A stretch of 64,000 nucleotides of DNA, taken from contig SUZF01000011.1 of NCBI GenBank assembly GCA_015060065.1, positions 1-64,000 of the forward strand. The letters run 5' to 3'. The notes beneath the pieces are model-generated. The model saw only the letters and a program-made list of their open reading frames with translations, was not told the origin of the DNA and ran no database searches. The first letter of the stretch is position 1; the number at the start of each line of letters is the position of its first letter. Below are positions 25,800 through 35,716 of this stretch, piece by piece. The DNA is from Rikenellaceae bacterium (GTDB lineage: Bacteria; Bacteroidota; Bacteroidia; Bacteroidales; Rikenellaceae). A program made the translations under genes and the position numbers.

Positions 25800-26396
25800 A
25801 TGATACGTGTAGGCGTAACGGGCGGCATCGGCAGTGGTAAATCAACCGCCTGCGAAATCTTTGCCGAGATGGGCGTTGCGGTCTATGATTGCGACCGTGA
25901 GGCGAAGCGTTTGATGACGGAGAGTGCCGCAGTGCGCGACCAAATCATCGAGACGTTTGGCAAGGAGGCTTATGCAGAAGGCGAACTCAACCGAGCATAC
26001 CTCGCCGAGAAGGTTTTCGGTAGCGAAGAGCAACTCGCGCGGCTTAATGCCATTGTTCATCCTGCGGTGCGCGAAGATTTCAGAGCGTGGTGTGCGCAAC
26101 ACGGGCAGGAGGCGTATGTGCTGATGGAGAGTGCTATTCTCTTCGATGCGGGATTCGAGTCGGAGGTTGATATAACATTGGCGGTGGTTGCACCGCGCGA
26201 ATTGCGCACTATGAGGGTCTGCAACCGCAATGGGCTGACGCCCGAACAGGTCGAGGAACGTATGGCTCATCAGATGAGCGATGATGAACTTCACGCGCGC
26301 GCGAACTATACTATGGTAAATATCTCGCTTGACTATCTGCGCTCGGATGTCGAGGCTATGGATAAGATTTTAAGACGTGAAGCATCCCGACGATAG
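25800..26396 (+). CDS. coaE: Dephospho-CoA kinase
   Basis: Last step of coenzyme A synthesis: ATP-dependent phosphorylation of dephospho-CoA. 198 residues counted from MIRVGVTGGIGSGKST; the extended frame inside the preceding gene is rejected because the P-loop normally lies at the N-terminus. GGIGSGKST is the Walker A motif; CDREAKRL and the lid region (RMAHQMSDDELHARANYT) follow the family. It starts 1 bp after the preceding stop, and folP follows within 5 bp. Confidence 0.95.
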   Translation: MIRVGVTGGIGSGKSTACEIFAEMGVAVYDCDREAKRLMTESAAVRDQIIETFGKEAYAEGELNRAYLAEKVFGSEEQLARLNAIVHPAVREDFRAWCAQHGQEAYVLMESAILFDAGFESEVDITLAVVAPRELRTMRVCNRNGLTPEQVEERMAHQMSDDELHARANYTMVNISLDYLRSDVEAMDKILRREASRR

Positions 26397-26400
26397 ATTT

Positions 26401-27216
26401 ATGCCCGACTTTCGCACGCCACAAGTGATGGCGATTGTGAATGTCACGCCCGATTCGTTCTACGCGAAGAGCCGCCTTGCAGATGAGGAGCAGGTGGTGC
26501 AGCGTGTTGCGCAGGCAGTCGCGGAGGGCGCGTCGATTATTGACGTCGGGGGCTACTCTTCTCGCCCCGGAGCGACAGAGGTGTCGCCCGAAGAGGAGTG
26601 GCGCAGGGTAGAGATAGGTCTGCGTGCCGTGCGTGCCGTGTCGCAGAGTGTTATGGTGTCGGTAGATACCTTCCGCGCGGAGGTGGCAGCAAAGGCTTTG
26701 GCTTTCGATAGGAGAGTGATAATCAACGATATATCGGGTGGCGATGCTGACCCTCGAATTGTCGATGTGGCAGCGGAGGCGGGGGCTGCATTTGTGGCTA
26801 TGCACATGCGCGGAACACCTGAAACGATGCAGTCGCTGACCGATTATGAAGATGTGGTGACAGAGGTCGCGGAGTCTTTGCGCAGGAAGGCAGAGATGCT
26901 TGTCGGTCGCGGAATCCTGCCGGAGCGGTTGATTCTTGACCCCGGATTTGGCTTTGCCAAGAGCGCGGAGCAGAATTTTCGACTGCTGGCGCACCTCGAT
27001 AAGATATGCGCCCTCGGCTTTCCGGTTTTGTCGGGCGTGTCGCGTAAGTCGATGATTTATCGCACGTTGAATATAACACCGGAGGAGAGCCTTGCGGGTA
27101 CTACGGCTCTGAATTGGGAGTCGCTGCGACAGGGCGCAACGATTTTGAGAGTTCACGATGTGCGCGAGGCAGTGCAGACGGTGCGACTTTTTGGAATGTT
27201 TGAACAAAATAGATAG
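26401..27216 (+). CDS. folP: Dihydropteroate synthase
   Basis: Condenses p-aminobenzoate with dihydropterin pyrophosphate in folate synthesis; it is the sulfonamide target. 271 residues counted from ATG 26401 (a GTG at 26377 would overlap coaE). Signature segments: [41 protein letters not shown] and [10 protein letters not shown] in the expected order of the TIM barrel. No frameshift or odd residue was noted in these motifs. Confidence 0.94.
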   Translation: MPDFRTPQVMAIVNVTPDSFYAKSRLADEEQVVQRVAQAVAEGASIIDVGGYSSRPGATEVSPEEEWRRVEIGLRAVRAVSQSVMVSVDTFRAEVAAKALAFDRRVIINDISGGDADPRIVDVAAEAGAAFVAMHMRGTPETMQSLTDYEDVVTEVAESLRRKAEMLVGRGILPERLILDPGFGFAKSAEQNFRLLAHLDKICALGFPVLSGVSRKSMIYRTLNITPEESLAGTTALNWESLRQGATILRVHDVREAVQTVRLFGMFEQNR

Positions 27217-27221
27217 ACTAT

Positions 27222-27872
27222 ATGATTAAGGCGCAGAATATTCACAAGAGTTTCGGCTCATTGGAGGTGCTGAAAGGCATCTCGTTGGAGGTGGCGAAGG
27301 GAGAGGTTGTCGCTATTGTCGGTGCCAGCGGTGCGGGAAAGACGACGCTGTTGCAGATTCTCGGCACGCTTTCGTCTGCGGATTGCGGAACACTCGAAAT
27401 TGATGGTACGGAGGTCACTTCGCTTGGCGATAAGGCTCTGTCGCGATTCCGCAACGAGCATATCGGCTTCGTCTTCCAGTTTCATCATCTGCTGCCTGAA
27501 TTTACAGCATTGGAGAATGTCTGTATCCCGGCATTTATCGCACACCGCGACCGCTCGGAAGTGGAGGCTCGTGCGCGAGAATTGCTTGATATGATGGGGC
27601 TTGCCGAGAGAATGAATCATAAACCCTCGCAACTATCCGGTGGCGAACAGCAGCGCGTGGCGATTGCACGTGCATTGATAAATAACCCCTCGGTACTGCT
27701 GGCGGATGAGCCTTCTGGCAATCTCGATACACGCAATCGCGACGAGATTCATCGTCTCTTTTTCGACCTGCGCGATAAGTTGGGGCAGACCGTGGTGATT
27801 GTTACGCACGATGAGGGTTTGGCTGCTATGGCAGACCGTAAAATCACAATGAGCGATGGAGAGATACTCTGA
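27222..27872 (+). CDS. ABC transporter ATPase, LolD/MacB type
   Basis: 216 residues: Walker [11 protein letters not shown]-loop [16 protein letters not shown], signature [15 protein letters not shown], Walker [13 protein letters not shown] and an H-loop THDEG. The spacing and the [11 protein letters not shown] segment fit the LolD/FtsE/MacB group that powers lipoprotein release or MacB-like export. No permease gene adjoins it, so the partner is elsewhere. It overlaps the next gene by 17 bp. Confidence 0.9.
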   Translation: MIKAQNIHKSFGSLEVLKGISLEVAKGEVVAIVGASGAGKTTLLQILGTLSSADCGTLEIDGTEVTSLGDKALSRFRNEHIGFVFQFHHLLPEFTALENVCIPAFIAHRDRSEVEARARELLDMMGLAERMNHKPSQLSGGEQQRVAIARALINNPSVLLADEPSGNLDTRNRDEIHRLFFDLRDKLGQTVVIVTHDEGLAAMADRKITMSDGEIL

Positions 27873-28644
27873 CCTTTCGCGCGAAGAGTTGCGCGACCTG
27901 CTGGAAACCCTGCACGACCGATATAATCGACCCGAATTTATCGAAAACGACCCGATAAGTGTGCCTCACTCATTCTCTTCGCGAGATGACCGCGAGGTGG
28001 CGGGATTGCTTGCCTCGACCATCGCGTGGGGTAATCGCAAGGCGATAGTGAAGAGTGCGCGCAGGATGATGCAGTATATGGACAATGCTCCGGCAGATTT
28101 TGTGCGTAACGCTTCGGAGCGAGAGTTGGCTCTGCTTGAAAGTTACGTGCATCGCACCTTTAATGGTCGGGATTTTATCGACTTTGTGCGAGGAGTGAGA
28201 GGTTTGTGCGAGAGGTTTGGCGGGATTGGTAACTTTGTCGAGGAGCGATATGAGTCCACAGGGTCGATGGCGCAGGTGTTGTCGGATTTCCGTCGCGAGT
28301 TCTTCGCCTGCGACCATAATCCGCACTGCGAAAAGCACCTCTCGTCAATTGATAAGGGAGCAGCCTGCAAGCGTCTGAATATGTATTTCCGTTGGTTTGT
28401 GCGTCGCGATGAGCGGGGTGTCGATTTCGGAGAGTGGCGTAGGGTGCCGATGTCGGCATTGTATCTGCCCCTCGATGTCCATACGGGAAATATGGGTCGT
28501 GCGCTTGGTCTGTTGTCTCGTCGCCAGAGCGATTGGAAGGCGACGGTCGAGATTACCGAATCACTGCGCGAATTCGATGCCGAAGACCCCGTGAGATTCG
28601 ATTTTTCGCTCTTTGGTGCAGGCATAGACGGTTTTTTGAAGTAG
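27856..28644 (+). CDS. TIGR02757 family protein
   Basis: 262 residues with ATG at 27856 inside the end of the ABC gene. The family is conserved in Bacteroidetes and has no known function. Recognised by [17 protein letters not shown] near the N-terminus, [13 protein letters not shown] and the [17 protein letters not shown] segment with conserved His and Asp. It is helical and soluble. Co-transcription with lolD is probable, but no function follows. Confidence 0.85.
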   Translation: MERYSDLSREELRDLLETLHDRYNRPEFIENDPISVPHSFSSRDDREVAGLLASTIAWGNRKAIVKSARRMMQYMDNAPADFVRNASERELALLESYVHRTFNGRDFIDFVRGVRGLCERFGGIGNFVEERYESTGSMAQVLSDFRREFFACDHNPHCEKHLSSIDKGAACKRLNMYFRWFVRRDERGVDFGEWRRVPMSALYLPLDVHTGNMGRALGLLSRRQSDWKATVEITESLREFDAEDPVRFDFSLFGAGIDGFLK

Positions 28645-28648
28645 GGTA

Positions 28649-29359
28649 GTGAGCGAAGATATGTTTCGGTTTAAGCAATTTACGGTACATCAGCAGCGTT
28701 CAGCCATGAAGGTCGGCACGGATGGTGTTTTGGTAGGTGCATGGGCTACGGTGCGTGCTACCGACCGAGCCGTTCTCGATATAGGTACCGGCACGGGACT
28801 TATCGCTTTGATGCTGGCACAACGGAATCCCGAAGCACAAGTCGTGGCTGTCGAGATTGATGCCGAGAGTGCTGCGCAGGCTCGTGAAAATGTCGCAGGG
28901 TCGCTGTGGCGGGATAGAATCCGTGTCGAGGAGTGTGCTGTGCAGGAGTTCTCTGCGGAGCAGAAGTTTGACCTTATAGTCTCGAATCCGCCATATTTTG
29001 TCGATTCGTTGAAATGCCCGGATGGAAGCCGAAACACGGCTCGCCACACCGATACACTCTCCTTCGCGGAACTGATGCAGGCGGCTGAACGATTGCTTGC
29101 ACCGAAGGGGCGTTTTGCTGTTATTGTGCCTTCGGAGGCGGCTTTGACGGTTATCGCTGCGGGAAATCTCCATCTTGTCCGACGTTGTGATGTGCGGACA
29201 AAACCTTCGGGTACGCCCAAGCGTGTGATGCTCGAATTTTCGCCTCGATTCGAGGGTGCGGCTCTGCGTGAAGAACTGACTATCGGCGATGGTACGAATG
29301 GAGGCTACTCGCCGGAGTATGTGGCTCTGACACGCGACTTTTATCTGAAATTTGATTGA
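28649..29359 (+). CDS. tRNA1(Val) adenine-37 N6-methyltransferase-like (TrmN6/YfiC)
   Basis: 236 residues. The opening FRFKQFTVHQQRSAMKVGTDGVLVGAW matches YfiC (cited as FKQFTVHQ and MKVGTDGVLVGAW). SAM motif LDIGTGTGLIALMLAQ and catalytic SNPPYF (NPPY), typical of N6-adenine methyltransferases. The predicted target is A37 of tRNA-Val. The start is GTG 28649 or ATG 28661. It ends a plus-strand operon; a new promoter follows. Confidence 0.88.
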   Translation: MSEDMFRFKQFTVHQQRSAMKVGTDGVLVGAWATVRATDRAVLDIGTGTGLIALMLAQRNPEAQVVAVEIDAESAAQARENVAGSLWRDRIRVEECAVQEFSAEQKFDLIVSNPPYFVDSLKCPDGSRNTARHTDTLSFAELMQAAERLLAPKGRFAVIVPSEAALTVIAAGNLHLVRRCDVRTKPSGTPKRVMLEFSPRFEGAALREELTIGDGTNGGYSPEYVALTRDFYLKFD

Positions 29360-29361
29360 TT

Positions 29362-29391
29362 TTTGCAATCCGGAAAAAAGTACTAACTTTG
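29362..29391 (+). promoter_or_regulatory. Promoter of the DUF4831 gene
   Basis: TTTG (29362-29365) and TAACTTTG (29384-29391), 18 bp apart. It sets the start at ATG 29412 rather than the longer frame from 29352. Confidence 0.65.
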
Positions 29392-29411
29392 TGAAAACTA
29401 AATTCAAGAAT

Positions 29412-30305
29412 ATGAAACGTATTGTTTTGACTATTTGTGCTGTGCTGGTGGCGGTTGTGGCATCGGCACAGAGTAATTATATCGTGCAGACCGGCAAGAT
29501 TGTCGGCAAGGATGGCGAGGTGCGTTTTGTCGAGCCGAAGAGTACCATTGTTGTCGATGTTACGGTCGAAAGACGTGAGGTGATAGTGGGTCCCTATGCC
29601 CGCTATGCCCAGAAGTATCTCGGTGTTCGCGCTCCGTTGAGCGGCAAGGATAGTTTCCGTGTCGTGGGGGCAACGATTGCTCTTGCGGATGATGATTTGC
29701 TTAAAGCCACTGCCGAGGTAGCCGCTCCGACCATGAAGATTCTATCTCACGCAGGCAATGAGCGTGACTATGCACGTCTGTTGCCTAACCGAACCGATTC
29801 GCGTGCGCTGACTGCTGACGAGGCTGCTGCGGATGCTGCTGCGGCAATATTCGCATTGCGCAAGAGCCGTCAGGAACTCATAACTGCCCAAGCGGGCGAA
29901 AATGTCTTTGGCGGGGGCTTGGAGGCTGCTTTGCGCGAGATTGACAAGTATGAAAATGCATACCTCGAACTCTTCTTCGGCAAGGAAATTATCTCCACCT
30001 CGACCGAGCGTGCAACGCTGATGCCGAGTGGCGACAAGTTTAACTATGTATTGTGGCGTTTCAGCGATAAGGTAGGCTTGGTACCTGCTACTGACCTCTC
30101 CGGAGAGATTGTTATGCTCCATATCGAGCCTTCGGGCGATACGTCGCTCAAATATGTTACCGAGGCGGGCGAGAAGGACAAAATCCAGATTGATTGCCGT
30201 GTTGCGGATTTCGCTACTTGTGTGGTATCATGTGGTACGGAGCCTATTGCCCAGCGCGTATTGCCCCTGTTTGAGTATGGTCGCTCATTTAAGGTTGCCA
30301 AGTAA
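29412..30305 (+). CDS. DUF4831 family secreted protein
   Basis: 297 residues with signal peptide MKRIVLTICAVLVAVVASAQ and cleavage at AQ-S. The family is restricted to Bacteroidetes and of unknown function. The body is mostly beta with an Ala/Asp-rich helix (TADEAAADAAAAIFALRKSR) in the middle. Its stop overlaps the start of the next gene (TAATG), indicating coupled translation with the AlkD-like protein. Confidence 0.8.
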   Translation: MKRIVLTICAVLVAVVASAQSNYIVQTGKIVGKDGEVRFVEPKSTIVVDVTVERREVIVGPYARYAQKYLGVRAPLSGKDSFRVVGATIALADDDLLKATAEVAAPTMKILSHAGNERDYARLLPNRTDSRALTADEAAADAAAAIFALRKSRQELITAQAGENVFGGGLEAALREIDKYENAYLELFFGKEIISTSTERATLMPSGDKFNYVLWRFSDKVGLVPATDLSGEIVMLHIEPSGDTSLKYVTEAGEKDKIQIDCRVADFATCVVSCGTEPIAQRVLPLFEYGRSFKVAK

Positions 30306-30946
30306 TGGCGACAGATAATACCTCCCGAATGTTGGCCCTTCTGGGCGAGTTACGTCGCGACCGAAACGGTATGGCGGCAGATGCAATGTGTAGTTATGGC
30401 GGTCAGTATGGCGTGAATTATGGCGTGGCAGCACATACTATTCGTGACCGTGCAAAGGCAGAGGAAAAGGATCACGCCTTTGCAGAGTTTCTATATCGTC
30501 AGGATGTGCGCGAACTGCGCATTGCTGCATTGTGGATTGCCGAGGCAGAGAGAATTGTTCCTGCCGACTTTCACATCTGGGCAGCAGGGATTATTAACTC
30601 GGAGATAGCCGAGCAGGCTGCGTTGGCTCTGCTTTCGGCGGTGGAGCGTATAGACGACCTTTTGGCAGAGTGGTCGCAGTCGGATAATGTACTGCTTGGC
30701 TATGCTGCGATGCTTGCCGCGGCTCGAAACGAGAAGCGTGATGACGAGATGGCTCTCGGTGCGCTGTATCGGATTATCGACGCCTTCTCGGATAATCGCC
30801 TTGCGGGTCAGGGCGCGGTGGCTCTGCTGGCGGCTATTGCCGAGCGTGATGCCGAGGCTGTGAAGCACTTCGTCGAGACCCTGCCTCAAACCTCCACCGC
30901 ACAATATGTCCGTGAGGAGATGGAGTGGCGATTGGTCGAGGAATAG
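30305..30946 (+). CDS. AlkD-like HEAT-repeat protein
   Basis: 213 residues, all helical. It resembles the Bacteroidetes group annotated as DNA alkylation repair (AlkD-like): YGVNYGVAAHTIRDRA, DHAFAEFLYRQDVRELRI-type repeats and FHIWAAGIINSEIAEQ (segments shown below 20 residues each). The key DNA-contacting Asp/Trp/Arg positions of AlkC/AlkD could not be confirmed by eye, so glycosylase activity is unproven. Confidence 0.7.
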   Translation: MATDNTSRMLALLGELRRDRNGMAADAMCSYGGQYGVNYGVAAHTIRDRAKAEEKDHAFAEFLYRQDVRELRIAALWIAEAERIVPADFHIWAAGIINSEIAEQAALALLSAVERIDDLLAEWSQSDNVLLGYAAMLAAARNEKRDDEMALGALYRIIDAFSDNRLAGQGAVALLAAIAERDAEAVKHFVETLPQTSTAQYVREEMEWRLVEE

Positions 30947-30988
30947 ATTCAACGAAAACATACTAACAAATATAATATAGACTAAACT

Positions 30989-33211
30989 ATGAGGTTTATC
31001 GTAACGCTGGTGTCGTTATTGCTGGTGTCTATAACGGCTGCGGCAGAGCCGAAATACAGCAAGCGAGAGTGCGGGGATTTTGTCGTTGTTGAGAACAATG
31101 GTGGTCGTACTATTGGTTACTCTGCAAAGTCGGGTGTTGCGATATTGGAGTGCGACGGCTACGCCTTCAAGGATTTGAATCGAAATCAACGTCTTGATAG
31201 ATACGAGGATTGGCGACTCTCGTCGGAGGAACGTGCCAAAGATTTGGCTTCGCAACTCCCCGTGGAGAACATTGCGGGATTGATGGTACATAGCAGTTAT
31301 CAACTCGTTCCGAGCCAAGGCACCTACGGAGGTAAGAGTTTCAAGGATGCAAATGTGAGTGTATCTGCACTCGACGACGAACAGTATCGCCTTATCCGAG
31401 AAGAGAAGGTGCGCCACCTGCTTGTAACAAAGGTGCGTAGCGTCTATGCTGCTGCCGAGTGGAGTAACAATCTGCAAGCCTTGTGCGAGAGCGAGGCGTT
31501 TGGTATCCCTGCCAACAACAGCACCAATCCCCGAACATCTCCAAGTGAATGTACCTCTGTGTGGGGTTCTACGCTCTCGCTTGCAGCAACTTTCGATAGT
31601 ACACTGGTGGCTCGCTACGGAGAGGTCGCCTCCGAGGAGTTGCGTGCGATGGGCATTACTACGCTGCTTGCTCCACAGGTGGAGATTGCCACCGAACCGC
31701 GCTGGATGCGCGTACATGAAACATTTGGCGAGTCGAGTGCGCTCTCTATCGACCTCACGCGGGCATATATAAATGGCTTCCAATCGTCATACGGCAAAGA
31801 TGTTGTCGAGGGTGCATGGGGTATGAAGAGTGTCAATGCGATGGCTAAACATTGGCCCGGTAGTGGTACCGGCGAGGCGGGGCGAGATGCACACTATGCT
31901 TACGGGAAATACTCGGTCTATCCGGGTAATAACTTCGAGGAACACCTGCTGCCATTTACCGAGGGTGCGCTGAAACTTGGTGGTGTAACCGAAAGAAGTT
32001 CAGCGATAATGGTTGCCTACAATGTTCTGCTCGGTCAGACCCCGAATGGGGAGCGAGTAGGTGCCGGGTATAGCCGTTTTGTGGTGGATAGCCTTCTGCG
32101 CAAAAGGTGTGGATATGAGGGTGTTGTCTGCTCGGATTGGCGTGTACCGAATTCCTACAAGTCAATCGATGATAATAATGGCAAACCGTGGGGTGTGGAG
32201 CATTTAAGCGTCGTGGAGCGTTATCTGCAAATGATTCTGGCAGGTCTTGACCAAGTTGGCGGAATCCTGACAAAGCAATATATCGAAGAGGCGTACTACC
32301 TCGGTGTAAAGCGTTATGGAGAGGAGGCTATGCGCAAGCGTTACGAGGAGTCTGCGCGACGAATATTGGTAAATATGTTTCGTGTGGGTTTGTTCGATAA
32401 TCCCTACCTCGACGCAGAGCAGAGCAGTGCGACGGTCAATTCCAAACCCTTTGCCGATGAGGGATTTATGGCGCAGATGCGCTCGGTGGTGATGCTAAAA
32501 AACAGCAATGGCGTGCTTCCGTTGCGCCCCCGCACAAAGGTCTATATTCCCAGTATTCACACTGTTTTAAGTTATGGTTTGGCGCGTGCGATAGAAGAGC
32601 AATTTGAGATGGTTACAAAACCGGAGGATGCCGACTGCGCACTTGTCTTTATCTCCTCTCCCAAAAGCAGTAAGGGTTATAGTGCCAAAGATGTGCAGCG
32701 TGGCGGAAATGGTTATTTGCCTATATCGTTGCAGTATGGAGAGTATAAGGCTGTGTCGGCACGCAGGAGAAGCCTTTCGGGTGGCGACCCGATGGAGGAT
32801 TTTACCAATCGCACCTATCGCAATAAGTCGGTTACCGCGAAGAATGCCTATGATGTCGAAAATGTTGTCGAGGCTCGCAAAATGATGGGTCAAAAACCTG
32901 TAATTGTCTGCGTAACGGCAAAGAATCCTATGGTTTTTAGCGAGATTGAGCCTTATGCCGATGCGATATTGATGGGTTTTGGAGTTCAGAATGAAGCGGT
33001 TATGGGTGTTGCTGCGGGTGTAATCGAGCCACAGGGATTGTTACCGTTGCAGATGCCGAAGGATATGCGCACCGTGGAGCGCCAAAAGGAGGATATGCCA
33101 TTAGATATGGAGTGCTACAAGGATGCTGACGGCAATATCTACGACTTCGCCTATGGACTCAATTGGAGCGGTGTAATCAAGGATTGGAGAACGGAAAAAT
33201 ATTGCCGTTAG
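30989..33211 (+). CDS. Glycoside hydrolase family 3 protein, exported
   Basis: 740 residues with signal peptide MRFIVTLVSLLLVSITAAA. N-terminal TIM barrel: LLAPQVEIATEPRWMRVHE, AKHWPGSGTGEAGRD (KHWPG for the usual KHFPG) and VVCSDWRVP, whose Asp is the predicted nucleophile. The C-terminal alpha/beta sandwich includes SVVMLKNSNGVLPL (usual VLLKN..LPL). A beta-glucosidase- or xylosidase-type activity in the periplasm is likely; the sugar is unknown. The next gene, convergent, is 18 bp away. Confidence 0.9.
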   Translation: MRFIVTLVSLLLVSITAAAEPKYSKRECGDFVVVENNGGRTIGYSAKSGVAILECDGYAFKDLNRNQRLDRYEDWRLSSEERAKDLASQLPVENIAGLMVHSSYQLVPSQGTYGGKSFKDANVSVSALDDEQYRLIREEKVRHLLVTKVRSVYAAAEWSNNLQALCESEAFGIPANNSTNPRTSPSECTSVWGSTLSLAATFDSTLVARYGEVASEELRAMGITTLLAPQVEIATEPRWMRVHETFGESSALSIDLTRAYINGFQSSYGKDVVEGAWGMKSVNAMAKHWPGSGTGEAGRDAHYAYGKYSVYPGNNFEEHLLPFTEGALKLGGVTERSSAIMVAYNVLLGQTPNGERVGAGYSRFVVDSLLRKRCGYEGVVCSDWRVPNSYKSIDDNNGKPWGVEHLSVVERYLQMILAGLDQVGGILTKQYIEEAYYLGVKRYGEEAMRKRYEESARRILVNMFRVGLFDNPYLDAEQSSATVNSKPFADEGFMAQMRSVVMLKNSNGVLPLRPRTKVYIPSIHTVLSYGLARAIEEQFEMVTKPEDADCALVFISSPKSSKGYSAKDVQRGGNGYLPISLQYGEYKAVSARRRSLSGGDPMEDFTNRTYRNKSVTAKNAYDVENVVEARKMMGQKPVIVCVTAKNPMVFSEIEPYADAILMGFGVQNEAVMGVAAGVIEPQGLLPLQMPKDMRTVERQKEDMPLDMECYKDADGNIYDFAYGLNWSGVIKDWRTEKYCR

Positions 33212-33229
33212 CCAATGGCCAATAGCCTC

Positions 33230-34186
33230 TTAATAATTCACCTCCACCCATGTTCGTCGCGAGAACTCTGCTGCCGTAAGTTCGCGCTCGATGTACTCTA
33301 TGGTGCGTTTCAGACCCTCATTCAACGATGTCGAAGGCTCCCAATGCAACTCCTTGCGGGCGCGTGAGAGGTTGGGCATCTTGCGTCGAGGGTCGCTGTG
33401 GCGGGCTGCTACGTGATTGATGTTAGAGCCGCTGCCGGTGAGTGTGATAATCTTCTCTGCCAACTCGCGTATCGAAATCTCGTGATTGCTGCCGAGGTTG
33501 TAAATCATCATCTCTTTGCCCTGCGGAGCATTCATAATCTTAACCAACCCTTCGACAATATCTCCCACCCAGCAGAAGGTGCGCTGTTGTTCGCCACTGC
33601 CGTAAATCGTGATGTCGCGGTTGTAGAGCGCATCGACAATCATCGCAGGAATTACTCTGCGGTCAGAGAGCGCACAACCGCTGCCATAGGTATTGAAGAG
33701 TCGGGCTATGCGCGTGTCGCCACCATAGGCACTATGCAGAGCCTCGGCAGCACGTTTGCCCTCGATTTCGAACTTCTGGGGTAGGCTCGATGCACTATGC
33801 TCATCGGGCGAATGGTCGTAGTATAGACCATAGATATCTCCTGACGAGGCGTAGATGATTTTTGCACCGGTGCTACGTGCCACCTCCAAAGCATTTATCG
33901 AGCCGAGAATATCAGTGCGCAGAGCCGTGGCAGCAAGGTCATTGCCTACGTAGTACGCCGCAGGCGATGCAAGATTTATGATGCAGTCGCAATTGACCTC
34001 AAAGGGTTGTGTAATGTCGTGATGAATGTAGCGAAAACGCTCCTCGTAGATTACATCGTGCAATAGAGGCGATGCTCCGACACCGCGTGTGTCGATGCAG
34101 GTTACACGTTCTCCCTTCTCGATAAGTGTGCGGCAGAGGTGTGAGCCGATAAGCCCCACTCCGCCGAGTACGACAATATGTTTCAT
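33230..34186 (-). CDS. NAD-dependent epimerase/decarboxylase-like SDR with missing catalytic Tyr
   Basis: 318 residues, extended SDR fold closest to UDP-glucuronate decarboxylase (UXS) by eye: Rossmann GGVGLIGSHL, INLASPAA, ASSGDIYG (Ser present), RLFNTYGSG, ERTF-like RTFCWVGDIVEG. Oddity: the YxxxK motif. The Lys is in IEGKRAAEAL, but the residue four before it is Glu, with Phe one further back (KFEIEGK), where UXS has YDEGK. The codons are clear (TTC GAA ATC GAG GGC AAA). Activity may be altered or lost, or the enzyme may use another proton relay. Confidence 0.82.
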   Translation of the reverse strand: MKHIVVLGGVGLIGSHLCRTLIEKGERVTCIDTRGVGASPLLHDVIYEERFRYIHHDITQPFEVNCDCIINLASPAAYYVGNDLAATALRTDILGSINALEVARSTGAKIIYASSGDIYGLYYDHSPDEHSASSLPQKFEIEGKRAAEALHSAYGGDTRIARLFNTYGSGCALSDRRVIPAMIVDALYNRDITIYGSGEQQRTFCWVGDIVEGLVKIMNAPQGKEMMIYNLGSNHEISIRELAEKIITLTGSGSNINHVAARHSDPRRKMPNLSRARKELHWEPSTSLNEGLKRTIEYIERELTAAEFSRRTWVEVNY

Positions 34187-34249
34187 CTCTCGCTCGTTTT
34201 TTTAGAGCAAGAGATTTCAAGAATCGTACCGCAAATAGTTGTGCAAGCC

Positions 34250-35674
34250 TTATTGACGCTTTTTTGCGTATGGGTCAATATATGGGATGTATTTATTCGA
34301 TGTGCGGGTCGGAGATAGTTCGCTATTGATTGACTTAATCTTATCCTTGCCAGGCACATCTTGCACCCAAACTTTATTCATATCCACGTTAAATACATTC
34401 TCTATACCAATAGCGGAACGGCACTCCTCGCCTGTGTAAGATAACTTGATGTTGTCAAGCGTGAGATTGCGGATATTTTGCAGGTACATACCCCAATAGG
34501 GATGTATTTGCGGGTTGGTCGATACCGGTCGTATTTCGATTTTGCGCACGCCATCGTCTGTGCGACCGACGTACTGAATATCAACGTCGCGTATGGTCAC
34601 GTCTTCGTACCATCCACCATAGAAACTTTGAATTTGGAATGGCGACTTGTAGATGCGTGTGGCTTTTATTCGCTCGATAACAATATCCTCTGCCCAAGTA
34701 CTACGTTTAAGGTCGGCACAGATAACATTGTAGATATTATCGATTTCCAAATCGTGAATGTATATCTTCGATAACTTTCCGGAAACATCATGCCAAGCCC
34801 CCGGTTGAAGAATTATTGCCGACATCATCACATTGTTAAGGCCTTGTTGTTTCAAAAGATTCCGTTGTGGGAATTTGCCTGGTCCGTTGCATACAGAATG
34901 TCCGAACTCGAAATTTGTGGCAGGAAAAATTACGCGTACAGCAAAGCAGGTAGAATTGAGATTACAATGTGTAATGGCAAAATTTTCCCACCAACCGCCG
35001 GCTATGGCATCATCTCCCGTGAGTATATCGCAGTTACGTATAATTATACGTTTTCCGCCTCGAATATGTATGCCGTCGTAGCCCTCGGTAATATTGAGAT
35101 TCTCGAATACTCCATTCTCCAAGTGGTAGCCCATGAAATTGTAATTACCTGCTTGTGAAATATGTACGCCACGAAGTGTGAAGTTTGAGGTTTCAGCGAA
35201 AAGTATGCAATGAGGACCTCTAATGCGCTCTTCACCTTCGGGGTCTTCAATGTGATGCATGCATATTTCACCTTCACCGGTGATGGCGATATTTTGACAA
35301 TTTATGGCAAGGATAAGTGCTTTGTTCCAATAGGCAGAGTATGCCATTTTGTAGTGTTGAAAGCCGTCATGGTTGCATACATAACTCTTATATTCAGAGA
35401 GGTTGGGCGTGGCGACGATCTGTGCATCTTTTGCCAAAGAGAGTTCCACGTTACTCTGCATCTCGATTGTTCCGGTTAGGTAGCACCCTTTGGGAACATA
35501 CACTACACCTCCTCCATTGTCACTACATGCCTTTATCGCGTTGTTGAATGCCTCTGTATTCAGGCTCTTGCCATTTCCCTTTGCACCAAACTCCTTAATA
35601 TTGAAAGTTGGACGAGCTGAAACACCTATAATATGTGCAAAGATCCAGATGATGATTAGTAGAGATTTTTTCAT
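34250..35674 (-). CDS. Secreted glycoside hydrolase family 28 / pectate-lyase-fold protein
   Basis: 474 residues with signal peptide MKKSLLIIIWIFAHIIGVSA. A right-handed beta-helix is recognised by FNIKEFGAKGNGK at the start, GGGVVYVPKGCYLTGTI, and NCDILTGDDAIA with the paired Asp of GH28 enzymes. The usual G-H-G and R-I-K motifs are only partly visible (FGHSVCNGP, RKIEIR), so substrate and mechanism are uncertain. The gene is AT-richer than its neighbours. It follows radA by 42 bp on the same strand. Confidence 0.82.
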   Translation of the reverse strand: MKKSLLIIIWIFAHIIGVSARPTFNIKEFGAKGNGKSLNTEAFNNAIKACSDNGGGVVYVPKGCYLTGTIEMQSNVELSLAKDAQIVATPNLSEYKSYVCNHDGFQHYKMAYSAYWNKALILAINCQNIAITGEGEICMHHIEDPEGEERIRGPHCILFAETSNFTLRGVHISQAGNYNFMGYHLENGVFENLNITEGYDGIHIRGGKRIIIRNCDILTGDDAIAGGWWENFAITHCNLNSTCFAVRVIFPATNFEFGHSVCNGPGKFPQRNLLKQQGLNNVMMSAIILQPGAWHDVSGKLSKIYIHDLEIDNIYNVICADLKRSTWAEDIVIERIKATRIYKSPFQIQSFYGGWYEDVTIRDVDIQYVGRTDDGVRKIEIRPVSTNPQIHPYWGMYLQNIRNLTLDNIKLSYTGEECRSAIGIENVFNVDMNKVWVQDVPGKDKIKSINSELSPTRTSNKYIPYIDPYAKKRQ

Positions 35675-35716
35675 AACTTTATACTCTAAATGATATAATA
35701 ATTGGGAGATTATTGC

